Shown here: positions 57,381-64,000 of the stretch, one piece after another
Layout of the letters: each line of letters opens with the position of its first letter
Position numbering within the stretch: position 1 is the stretch's first letter
The notes under the pieces: model-generated
Databases searched by the model: none
Told to the model about the DNA's origin: nothing
The model's input: only the letters and a program-made list of their open reading frames with translations
Translations under genes and position numbers: made by a program
Source of the DNA: Asticcacaulis sp. ZE23SCel15
GTDB taxonomy: Bacteria; Pseudomonadota; Alphaproteobacteria; Caulobacterales; Caulobacteraceae
DNA: 64,000 nucleotides
Reading direction: 5' to 3'
NCBI RefSeq assembly: GCF_030505395.1
Contig: NZ_CP130044.1
Location: forward strand, 1,597,001 to 1,661,000

Positions 57381-59604
57381 GCGACGTTGAGGCGGGGTGG
57401 GCCCACAGCGACAGGTAGGACGCAATCGAAGCCTGCGGCATCGGTCGCCCGATCAGAAAGCCTTGGGCCTCGTCGCAGCCATTGCTGCGCAAAATCTCAA
57501 GCTGGCTTTCGGTTTCGACCCCTTCGGCCAGTACCGGCACCCCGATAGCATGACCCAGACCGATGACGGCGCGCACAATGGCCTTGGCGTGGCCGTTGCG
57601 CTCAAGGTCGCTGATGAAGGCGCGGTCGATCTTGATCTTGTCGAACGGGAAAATCTGAAGGTAGCTGAGCGAGGAATAGCCGGTGCCGAAATCGTCCATG
57701 GCAATGCTGACGCCCAGCATCTTAAGGCGCCGTAGAATGTGCAGCGCCCGGTCGGTATTCTGGATCAGCACGCCTTCGGTGACCTCCAGTTCCAGCCGTG
57801 AAGGCGCAAGCCCTGTGCGAACCAGCACATCATGGACGTGATGGGCCAGATCGCCGTCAAATATCTGTAGCGGCGACAGGTTGACGGCGATGGTTAGCGG
57901 CATGTCCCATGTGGCGGCTGTGGTGCAGGCTTCTTTTAGTATCCACTCGCCCAGAGGCACAATCAGCCCAGCCTCCTCGGCGATGGGGATGAAAATGTCG
58001 GGGGTGATGGCCCCAAATTGCGGGTGGTTCCAGCGCGCCAGCGCTTCAAACCCGATCAGGCTCTGATCACTCAGGCGCAGTTGCGGCTGATAGGCCAGAG
58101 ACAGGCCCAGAGGTGCCGCCTGATCGTCGCGACTTAAGGCTTCGCGCAGGTCGTGCTCAAGGCGCCGACGGTGGTTGACGGCATCGGCCATGCTGGCGGC
58201 AAAGGCGCAGGCCCGGTTGCGGCCTTCGCTCTTGGCACGGTACAGCGCCATGTCGGCATGGCGGATCAGAAGGTCGATATTGGCGGCGTCCTGTGGGTAG
58301 AGCGCATAGCCCAGACTGGCGCTGACGATGCCGGCCGTCAGCGGGACATGGTCCATGATCGCGTTACGCACGGCATGGATCAGGTGCTCGGCGCGCAGTC
58401 TGGCGTCTTCGGCAGACTTTACGCCGGTCTGGAGCAGCATGAACTCATCCCCGCCAAGGCGAGCGATGACATCTGTCTTGCTGGAATGTTCGATCAGGGT
58501 GCGCGCCACGATTTTGAGCACATCATCACCGACCGGATGGCCCAGAGTGTCATTGACCTCCTTAAAGCGGTCGAGGTCGATGACATGCAGCGCCAGGGCT
58601 GATTTACGGCGGCGGGCGCGAATGGCCTCTTCGCTCAGGCGGCGCTGAAAAAAGGTGCGGTTGGGCAGGGCGGTCAGGGCGTCATGGTGGGCCAGAAACT
58701 GCAAGCGGTCTTCATAGTCACGCTTTTCAAACGCCAGCGCACACAGGCGGGTGCAGATATCGACCATGCTCTGTATGAACGGTGTCAGGGTGATGGCGCT
58801 ATGGCTATAAAAGGCAAAGGTGCCTGCCACGCGGCCGCACCTGTCCTTAACCGGTGTCGACCAGCAGGCATTGAAGCCCAGCGGCGCGACCAGTTGGGTA
58901 TAGCCTTCCCATAACGGGTCGGTGGCGATGTCGTTGACCAGAACCGGCTCCCCGCGATAGGCCGAGGTACCGCACGATCCGACTGACGGGCCGATTGCGG
59001 CACCGTTGAGGGCCTGTTTATAGCTGTCGGGCAAGTGCGGCCCGGCCAGAGGGCGGATGCGGCCATCTTGGTCAATCCGCTGGATCGACATGGTAATACC
59101 AGGCAGCAGCTCTTCGGCCTCAAGACAGATCAGGGTCAGGATGTCGCTTAAGGCCTTGTCCTGAATCAGGGCCTCCAGCACCTTTTGTTGCAGGCTCTCG
59201 TACAACTTGCCATAGGTGATGTCGGTAACGGTGGCCACCAGCCACAGCTTGCCTGCGTCATCGCGAACCTTAGTGACGGAAAAGCCGCCCCAGATCGGGT
59301 GATGATCGCGGTTATAAAGCAGGACTTCGCCATCACATGAGGATTTGCGGCGCAGGGTTTTTAGAGCACTTTCAATCGCCCCGCGTGAGGCCAACTGATC
59401 ACGGCACAGATCATAGATTGAGCGCTTAAGCAGGGTGCGTTGGTCAAGTCCGGTTAGGGCAGAAAAGGCATTATTGGCGTAAATAAACCGTCCGCGCACA
59501 TCCATGACTATAACCGCCACATGGGTCTGGTGGATCGCACCGGCTATGAGGGCGGAGATACTGGCGGGAATAGTGTCGTGCGTATTCTGGCTCTGTCCGG
59601 TCAT
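57346..59604 (-). CDS. PAS-GAF-GGDEF-EAL protein (cyclic-di-GMP turnover)
   Basis: A 752-residue signalling protein with four domains in order. They are PAS (about 20-135; VIVMDVRGRFIYANNAFSAL), GAF (about 145-295; including GSCGTSAYRGEPVLVNDIA), GGDEF (about 310-470; active motif ARLGGDEFMLL intact, with the RHADMALYRAKSEGRN end) and EAL (about 490-745; GFEALARW, VTEGVLIQN and MDDFGTGYSSL). Both catalytic signatures look complete, so it could make or degrade cyclic-di-GMP, as in the DosP type. No transmembrane segment was seen. Confidence 0.93.
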   Translation of the reverse strand: MTGQSQNTHDTIPASISALIAGAIHQTHVAVIVMDVRGRFIYANNAFSALTGLDQRTLLKRSIYDLCRDQLASRGAIESALKTLRRKSSCDGEVLLYNRDHHPIWGGFSVTKVRDDAGKLWLVATVTDITYGKLYESLQQKVLEALIQDKALSDILTLICLEAEELLPGITMSIQRIDQDGRIRPLAGPHLPDSYKQALNGAAIGPSVGSCGTSAYRGEPVLVNDIATDPLWEGYTQLVAPLGFNACWSTPVKDRCGRVAGTFAFYSHSAITLTPFIQSMVDICTRLCALAFEKRDYEDRLQFLAHHDALTALPNRTFFQRRLSEEAIRARRRKSALALHVIDLDRFKEVNDTLGHPVGDDVLKIVARTLIEHSSKTDVIARLGGDEFMLLQTGVKSAEDARLRAEHLIHAVRNAIMDHVPLTAGIVSASLGYALYPQDAANIDLLIRHADMALYRAKSEGRNRACAFAASMADAVNHRRRLEHDLREALSRDDQAAPLGLSLAYQPQLRLSDQSLIGFEALARWNHPQFGAITPDIFIPIAEEAGLIVPLGEWILKEACTTAATWDMPLTIAVNLSPLQIFDGDLAHHVHDVLVRTGLAPSRLELEVTEGVLIQNTDRALHILRRLKMLGVSIAMDDFGTGYSSLSYLQIFPFDKIKIDRAFISDLERNGHAKAIVRAVIGLGHAIGVPVLAEGVETESQLEILRSNGCDEAQGFLIGRPMPQASIASYLSLWAHPASTSLSQTPQKMFRA

Positions 59605-59792
59605 CGTCCCTGCCTGCTCAATCTGGTGTTCAGTATGCCATGACAGGTTGAATAAAATGATAAATGTTAAGCTTAACGGCCTTGGTGAAGCCGTACGTGC
59701 CCTTATGTCGCAGACGCGGATTGCGGCTTTCTTTCGCTTGGGACTCTGCTAAGGTGTGAGAATGAGTTGCACAAAGGGCGCTAAGGTTTGTC
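59605..59792. other. Divergent gap before the DUF454 gene
   Basis: Contains the perfect 12-bp palindrome GTTAAGCTTAAC (59666-59677), a possible operator between the divergent GGDEF-EAL and DUF454 genes. No gene was seen. Confidence 0.3.
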
Positions 59793-60197
59793 ATGAGCGC
59801 TGATGATCCCACAAATCCGGCGGATAAGTACCGTATGACGCCTGCGCGCCTGATCTGGCTGGTGGCCGGGTTGGTCATGGTCGGGCTGGGGATTGTCGGC
59901 GCGTTTTTGCCGCTGATGCCGTCGACCATCTTTCTGATTATGGCGGTGTGGTGTTTCGGCAAATCCTCGCCGCGTCTTGAGGCGTGGCTGCTCAATCACC
60001 CACGCTTTGGGCCGACCTTGCGTAACTGGCAGGATCGTAAGGCCATATCCCGCCCGGCCAAGGTCATGGCGCTGGGGGGTATGGCTGTGGGCTACGGCCT
60101 GTTCTACTGGGGCGCGCGGCCAAATATCTATGCGGCGGTGGGTGTCTTGGTGGCGATTGCGGCTTGTGCGGTCTATGTGGCGACGCGGCCAGAGTAA
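59793..60197 (+). CDS. DUF454 (YbaN-type) inner membrane protein
   Basis: A 134-residue membrane protein with three or four predicted helices (LIWLVAGLVMVGLGIVGAFLP, STIFLIMAVWCF, MALGGMAVGYGLFYW and NIYAAVGVLVAIAACAVYV). The segment GAFLPLMPSTIFLIMAVWCFGKSSPR with the later HPRFGPTLRNWQDRKAI is the DUF454 signature. Function unknown; YbaN is its E. coli relative. It ends 6 bp from the end of the convergent isoaspartyl peptidase gene. Confidence 0.88.
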   Translation: MSADDPTNPADKYRMTPARLIWLVAGLVMVGLGIVGAFLPLMPSTIFLIMAVWCFGKSSPRLEAWLLNHPRFGPTLRNWQDRKAISRPAKVMALGGMAVGYGLFYWGARPNIYAAVGVLVAIAACAVYVATRPE

Positions 60198-60203
60198 AAT
60201 AAA

Positions 60204-61067
60204 CTAAAACGCTTCGGATTGAATGTCGGTATCACCGTTAAACCATGCCCGTTTCATCCCGGCTGAGCGGAACGGCACCTTTACTTCGCCCGTTCGGCTG
60301 ACACTGATCAGCCCGCCTTCGCCGCCAAAATCTACGACCTCTTGCAGGGCCGCCGCGGTGGCATCGCTGAGTGATTGCCCAGCTTTCAAGCGATAGCCAA
60401 CTTGCGCGGCGACTTGCGCGCGGATGAAATATTCGCCCTGACCGGTGCAGGAGACCGCAACCTCTGCGTCGGCCCAGGTGCCGGAGCCAATGACCGGTGT
60501 GTCCCCGATCCGACCCGGTAATTTGCCGAACACGCCTGCGGTTGAGGTACCCGCCGCCAGATGGCCGAACCTGTCCAGACACACGCAACCGACCGTGCCG
60601 TGGGCTAGAGTCCCCGGTGGGTGGTTGGATTCAAACAATCCGGCGCGGGTGAAATAGGATTCGGGATCGCTCAGCGCCTCAAAGCCTTGCGTTTTCGCAA
60701 ACCGGCGTGCGCCGTCTCCGGCCAAAAAGACATGGGGCGTGCGCTCCATTACCGCGCGGGCGACATCGATCGGGTTGGCATAGCCCTGCAAGGCGGCCAC
60801 CGCCCCGCAGCGCTTATCCTTGCCGTCCATCAGGCTGGCATCCAGTTCAAATTCGCCGTTAAGGTTGGGCGAGGCCCCCTTACCCGCCACATAAAGTCCT
60901 GAGTCTTCAAGGGCGTGCACGGTGTCGGTGACGACATCGAGCGCGGTCGCCCCGCCCATAAGCGCCGTTCGGGCGGCCTCAGCGATACGGCGCATATCGG
61001 CGATTTCGGCGCTGTAGTCGCGGCCAGCCTTGGCACCGGCACCGCCGTGAAGGGCAAAAGCGATCAT
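60204..61067 (-). CDS. iaaA: Isoaspartyl peptidase / type III asparaginase (Ntn hydrolase)
   Basis: Cleaves isoaspartyl dipeptides and L-asparagine. About 287 residues, close to the family length. The threonine that becomes the new N-terminus after self-cleavage is in HGTVGCVCLD (about residue 157 region), followed by GTSTAGVFGKLPGRIGDTPVIGSGTWAD, which forms the substrate pocket. The ATG at 61067 (MIAFALHGGAGA) with CCGGAG upstream is chosen; the frame is open from 61127. It follows cydC on the same strand after 56 bp and may be carried on the cydDC mRNA. Confidence 0.92.
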   Translation of the reverse strand: MIAFALHGGAGAKAGRDYSAEIADMRRIAEAARTALMGGATALDVVTDTVHALEDSGLYVAGKGASPNLNGEFELDASLMDGKDKRCGAVAALQGYANPIDVARAVMERTPHVFLAGDGARRFAKTQGFEALSDPESYFTRAGLFESNHPPGTLAHGTVGCVCLDRFGHLAAGTSTAGVFGKLPGRIGDTPVIGSGTWADAEVAVSCTGQGEYFIRAQVAAQVGYRLKAGQSLSDATAAALQEVVDFGGEGGLISVSRTGEVKVPFRSAGMKRAWFNGDTDIQSEAF

Positions 61068-61123
61068 GTTTTCTCCGGAATAGTCTCTGGTGAAACTGCC
61101 CTTATCCCCGCGTCTATGCGCGG

Positions 61124-62695
61124 TCAATCCATATTCAAAACCTCACGGCACAGACGGCGGGGCGCAGGCTTATGGCTGATCAGTATCAGGCCGCGATGGT
61201 CAGCTATTAGGCGGGCCTCTAACGAGGCGATCAGGCGGGCTTCGGTCGCCGCATCCAGTCCCTCGGTGGGTTCATCAAGGATCAGTATGGCTGCGTCCCG
61301 CAACAGGGCACGGGCGATGCCCAAGCGCTTTTTCTCGCCGCCCGATAGGGAGACACCGCCATCGCCAATCCATAGATCAAGCGGTTTTGAGGTCAGTTGC
61401 GCATCGCTAAGGGCCGCGATCATCATCGCGTCAAGCTCGGCTTTAGAGCGGGTTTTGAGGGACTCGGCTGAGAACGCCATCTTGAGATTATCGCGGATGG
61501 TGCCGTTGAGCGGCGTCGCATCCTGCGGGCTTGGGGCGAACAGGCTGCGGTCAAATTGGCCAAGGTTTGCATCGGCTGGTCGCAAGCCCATCAGCATCTC
61601 AATCAGCCGGGTTTTGCCCGCACCTGACGCGCCGGAAATCAGCAGGCGGGTATCGCGATCCAGCCGGAAACTTTGATGACCCCCAACGGTGAGCCAACCG
61701 TCGGTAAGGGGGGCATGGGTATCGGTGGTGCGCGGCATAGCCTGATCATAGAGGTCAGCTACGCGGCTTTCGGCCTCATCAAAAATACGCTTTTGGGCAA
61801 AGGCCTTTAGCAAAGGCGCGGAACTTTCAAACCCGACCGTGACCGCCAGCACCGCCAGCGCCAGCAGGGGAAGATCATGGCCGCGATGAGTCAGAAACAG
61901 CACGGCTAAGGTCACCCCCATGACCACCAGCGACACACTCTGAATCAGGCCATCCAGCGATATCTGACCGGATTTTGCGGCGGCCAGATCGCCTTCCCGC
62001 GCGGCCATGTCGGCCAGCAGGCGCTCACTTAAGTCATAGGCGGCAATATCCGGCGTGAGGGGCAGAATCTCAAAGAACCGCTGTTTCAGACCGCCCAGAA
62101 TGGCCTGCTCGCGCTGGGCCTGATCGTTGCGGGCGGTTTTCTGACCCAGCCACATACTGACCCCAAGTGTCGCCCCCAGACCGGCGATGAAAATAACGGC
62201 GGCCCACGGTGACAAAAATAGACTTAAACCCAGCGCCGCGATAATCCCGCCGATGGCCGATGCCGGGGCGCTACCCGCCACTAGCCGGTTTTCCAGCACG
62301 GTAATATCCTGCACAAAACGGGCGGAGGTCTCACCGCGGCTGAGTTTGAGGGTGTGTTGCGGATCGGCGGCGGCGATGCGTGCAAACAGGTGCGGGCGCA
62401 CAACGGCCAGCGCCCGCAAAGCGGCGGCATGACCGCTGTAGCGTTCGACATAGCGCAACAGGGTACGGGCAATGGCCAGAAAACGGATGGCCGCACTGGG
62501 CAGAAGATAGTTGAACATTTGCACGGCCACCCCGCCGGCAGCACCCGCGATGGCCGCCCCGGCCAGAAACCAGCCCGATACCCCCAGCAGGCAAACGGCG
62601 GCGACGCTGACGGCGGCCGCACTGAATGCTGCGGTCAACAGATCGCTGCGGAACGGGCGGGTGGCTTGTCTGAAATAGGTTTTAAATTCGCTCAT
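61124..62695 (-). CDS. cydC: Cytochrome bd assembly ABC exporter subunit CydC
   Basis: A 523-residue ABC half-exporter needed for haem insertion into cytochrome bd; with CydD it also exports glutathione or cysteine to the periplasm. An N-terminal six-helix membrane domain (from LLTAAFSAAAVSVAAVCLLGVSGW) is followed by the ATPase: Walker A GASGAGKT, signature LSGGEKKRLGIARAL, Walker B ILILDEPTEG and switch histidine ISHKP. The GVSGWFLAGAAIAG start is typical of CydC. It overlaps cydD by 4 bp (ATGA at 62692-62695). Confidence 0.92.
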   Translation of the reverse strand: MSEFKTYFRQATRPFRSDLLTAAFSAAAVSVAAVCLLGVSGWFLAGAAIAGAAGGVAVQMFNYLLPSAAIRFLAIARTLLRYVERYSGHAAALRALAVVRPHLFARIAAADPQHTLKLSRGETSARFVQDITVLENRLVAGSAPASAIGGIIAALGLSLFLSPWAAVIFIAGLGATLGVSMWLGQKTARNDQAQREQAILGGLKQRFFEILPLTPDIAAYDLSERLLADMAAREGDLAAAKSGQISLDGLIQSVSLVVMGVTLAVLFLTHRGHDLPLLALAVLAVTVGFESSAPLLKAFAQKRIFDEAESRVADLYDQAMPRTTDTHAPLTDGWLTVGGHQSFRLDRDTRLLISGASGAGKTRLIEMLMGLRPADANLGQFDRSLFAPSPQDATPLNGTIRDNLKMAFSAESLKTRSKAELDAMMIAALSDAQLTSKPLDLWIGDGGVSLSGGEKKRLGIARALLRDAAILILDEPTEGLDAATEARLIASLEARLIADHRGLILISHKPAPRRLCREVLNMD

Positions 62696-64000
62696 AGCCG
62701 CACGACCTTATCTGCTAAGGCTTGCAAGGCCTCAGAGTGGGTCGCCATGACCACGGTGCGGCCTGTGAAGCCCCACGTCAGGGCCTTTAAAATATCCACT
62801 TCGGCCTGGGCATCCAGATCGGCGGTCGGTTCATCCAGTATCAAAATCGGCGCGGGTTTAAGTAATGCACGCGCGAGGCCAATCCGGCGGCGCTCACCGC
62901 CCGACAGGCCCGATCCGCGCTCATCCAGCAGGTGATCCAGTCCATCGGTGCGCGCAGCAATGATGGCCGACACGCCGGTGATATCAAGCACCGCCTGCAT
63001 ATCGGCATCCGTTAGCGCGGTGTTTGATAGCCGCAGATTATCGCGGATCGTCCCGGCCAACATCGGTGTGTGCTGCGACATCCACGCAATCGACGGGGCG
63101 ATGGTCATGCCAGCGGTCAGCGGCGCTCCGTCGATCAAAATCTGACCATCAAAGGCCTCAGACGGATTGAGCAGGCGGCGCAGCAGGGTCGATTTACCGG
63201 AGCCTGTATCGCCGGTTATGGCGATGACCTCACCGGGTGCGGCCTCAGAGCTAACCGGCCCGATGCGGTAATCGGGATCGTCCTCAAAACGGGCGACGAC
63301 CTGATCAAATATAATCGCAGGAGCGGCTGTGATCGGCATCGCCGTGGCCGCATCACTCAGGCGCGGGGTAAGCTGCATCAGCCGCTCGGTCGCCGCGACC
63401 GCCGTTTGCTGGTCATGATAGGCGGCGCTCAGACGGCGCATGGGGGCATAGACTTCGGGGCTTAGGGCCAAAGCGAAAAACGCGGCGGTAAAGGCATCTC
63501 CGCCCTTGAAATCCAGAACCTCCGCTACCGGAAACGGCAGGAGGCCGAGCAGGGCAAAACCACAATAGACAGCGACCAACGCCACGCCCAGTGCGCTGAA
63601 AAACTCCAGAATCCCGGACGCCGTAAAGGCGATTTTCAGCACGCTTAAGGTGCGTTCGGACACTTCGCGGGCGGCGCGATTGACGGCGGCGGTCTGGGCG
63701 GGGCCGTTGTCGAAGCTCAAGATCAGGGGCAAGGCGCGCATCCGGTCGGCAAACAGACTGGACAGGCGCGACAAAGCATCAAGCTGCTGGCGTGACTGGG
63801 CCGAAGTCGTCAGGCCCGACAGCGCCATCAGTGCGACAAAGGGAAGCAGCGTGCCCATCAGGATCAGGGCCGACAGCGGGCTCATCACCGCCACGACCGC
63901 AATCAGGATCAGGGGCGTGATCGCCGCCAGTGTGCGCGCAGGCAGAAAACGGGCATAGTATCCCCCCAGCGCTTCGGTATCTTCAAACAGTGACGTAAGT
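62692..64000 (-). CDS. cydD: Cytochrome bd assembly ABC exporter subunit CydD (partial, 3' part)
   Basis: The frame runs without a stop from 62692 to the right edge, so the gene starts outside the window. The visible 436 codons hold the last membrane helices (FTASGILEFFSALGVALVAVYCGF and the L-G-Y-Y-A-R-F segment near the edge) and the whole ATPase: Walker A GDTGSGKST, signature LSGGERRRIGLARAL, Walker B ILILDEPTADLD and switch histidine ATHSE. It is the partner of CydC. A shorter start near 63894 is only an internal GTG. Confidence 0.93.
   Translation of the reverse strand, partial: LTSLFEDTEALGGYYARFLPARTLAAITPLILIAVVAVMSPLSALILMGTLLPFVALMALSGLTTSAQSRQQLDALSRLSSLFADRMRALPLILSFDNGPAQTAAVNRAAREVSERTLSVLKIAFTASGILEFFSALGVALVAVYCGFALLGLLPFPVAEVLDFKGGDAFTAAFFALALSPEVYAPMRRLSAAYHDQQTAVAATERLMQLTPRLSDAATAMPITAAPAIIFDQVVARFEDDPDYRIGPVSSEAAPGEVIAITGDTGSGKSTLLRRLLNPSEAFDGQILIDGAPLTAGMTIAPSIAWMSQHTPMLAGTIRDNLRLSNTALTDADMQAVLDITGVSAIIAARTDGLDHLLDERGSGLSGGERRRIGLARALLKPAPILILDEPTADLDAQAEVDILKALTWGFTGRTVVMATHSEALQALADKVVRL

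Overview
The window looks like chromosomal DNA of an alphaproteobacterium of the Caulobacteraceae, most like Asticcacaulis. This is inferred from gene content: a large TonB-dependent receptor beside pass1/DUF6445-type genes, a NodT-type efflux lipoprotein, a rodZ-ispG pair, many small intergenic palindromes and fairly high G+C. No rRNA, tRNA, CRISPR array, transposase or phage gene was recognised. About 46 protein genes are supported. One (a cupin-like gene) appears frameshifted, and two (mnmA, cydD) are cut by the window edges.

Positions 1-13.5 kb: after the 5' part of mnmA comes a polyamine uptake and degradation block on the plus strand: puuC-like and gabD-like dehydrogenases, a class III aminotransferase, a puuA-like ligase, a four-gene polyamine ABC transporter, a puuD-like hydrolase and a spuC-like aminotransferase. 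Copies of the palindrome TGTGATCACA sit before four transcription units, so one regulator encoded elsewhere probably controls them all. The pathway lacks the flavin oxidase PuuB; one aminotransferase probably takes its place.

Positions 13.6-26 kb: mostly housekeeping genes. These are a MaoC-like protein, rodZ, ispG, a DsbD-type reductase, a small lipoprotein, a macA-macB-outer-membrane-factor efflux operon on the minus strand, and hisS. Downstream of hisS lies a strong candidate small RNA with four hairpins, the last a terminator, flanked by two matching palindromes.

Positions 26-48 kb: an accessory locus for a complex glycan or glycoprotein. It holds a TetR regulator with three operators, a DUF6445 protein, a broken cupin/JmjC-like gene, a TonB-dependent receptor, a Tat-exported glycosidase-like protein, two DUF885 metallopeptidase-like proteins, a GH127/GH146 beta-L-arabinofuranosidase-like enzyme, a GH2 enzyme, an exported MetX-like hydrolase and an S9 peptidase. 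A second shared motif, ATTGTATACGGTATA, links several of these units. The mix of arabinofuranosidase, galactosidase and proline-type peptidases suggests use of plant hydroxyproline-rich glycoproteins; this is a hypothesis.

Positions 48-64 kb: a five-repeat cysteine-rich secreted protein, a Kef-type antiporter, an alkylation-repair cluster (Ada-AlkA fusion, Ogt, a 2OG-Fe oxygenase, AlkB) with a 155-bp MITE-like inverted repeat in its divergent promoter region, a LuxR-type regulator without a nearby synthase, a divergent response regulator, a thioesterase, a PAS-GAF-GGDEF-EAL protein, a DUF454 protein, an isoaspartyl peptidase, and cydC with the 3' part of cydD.
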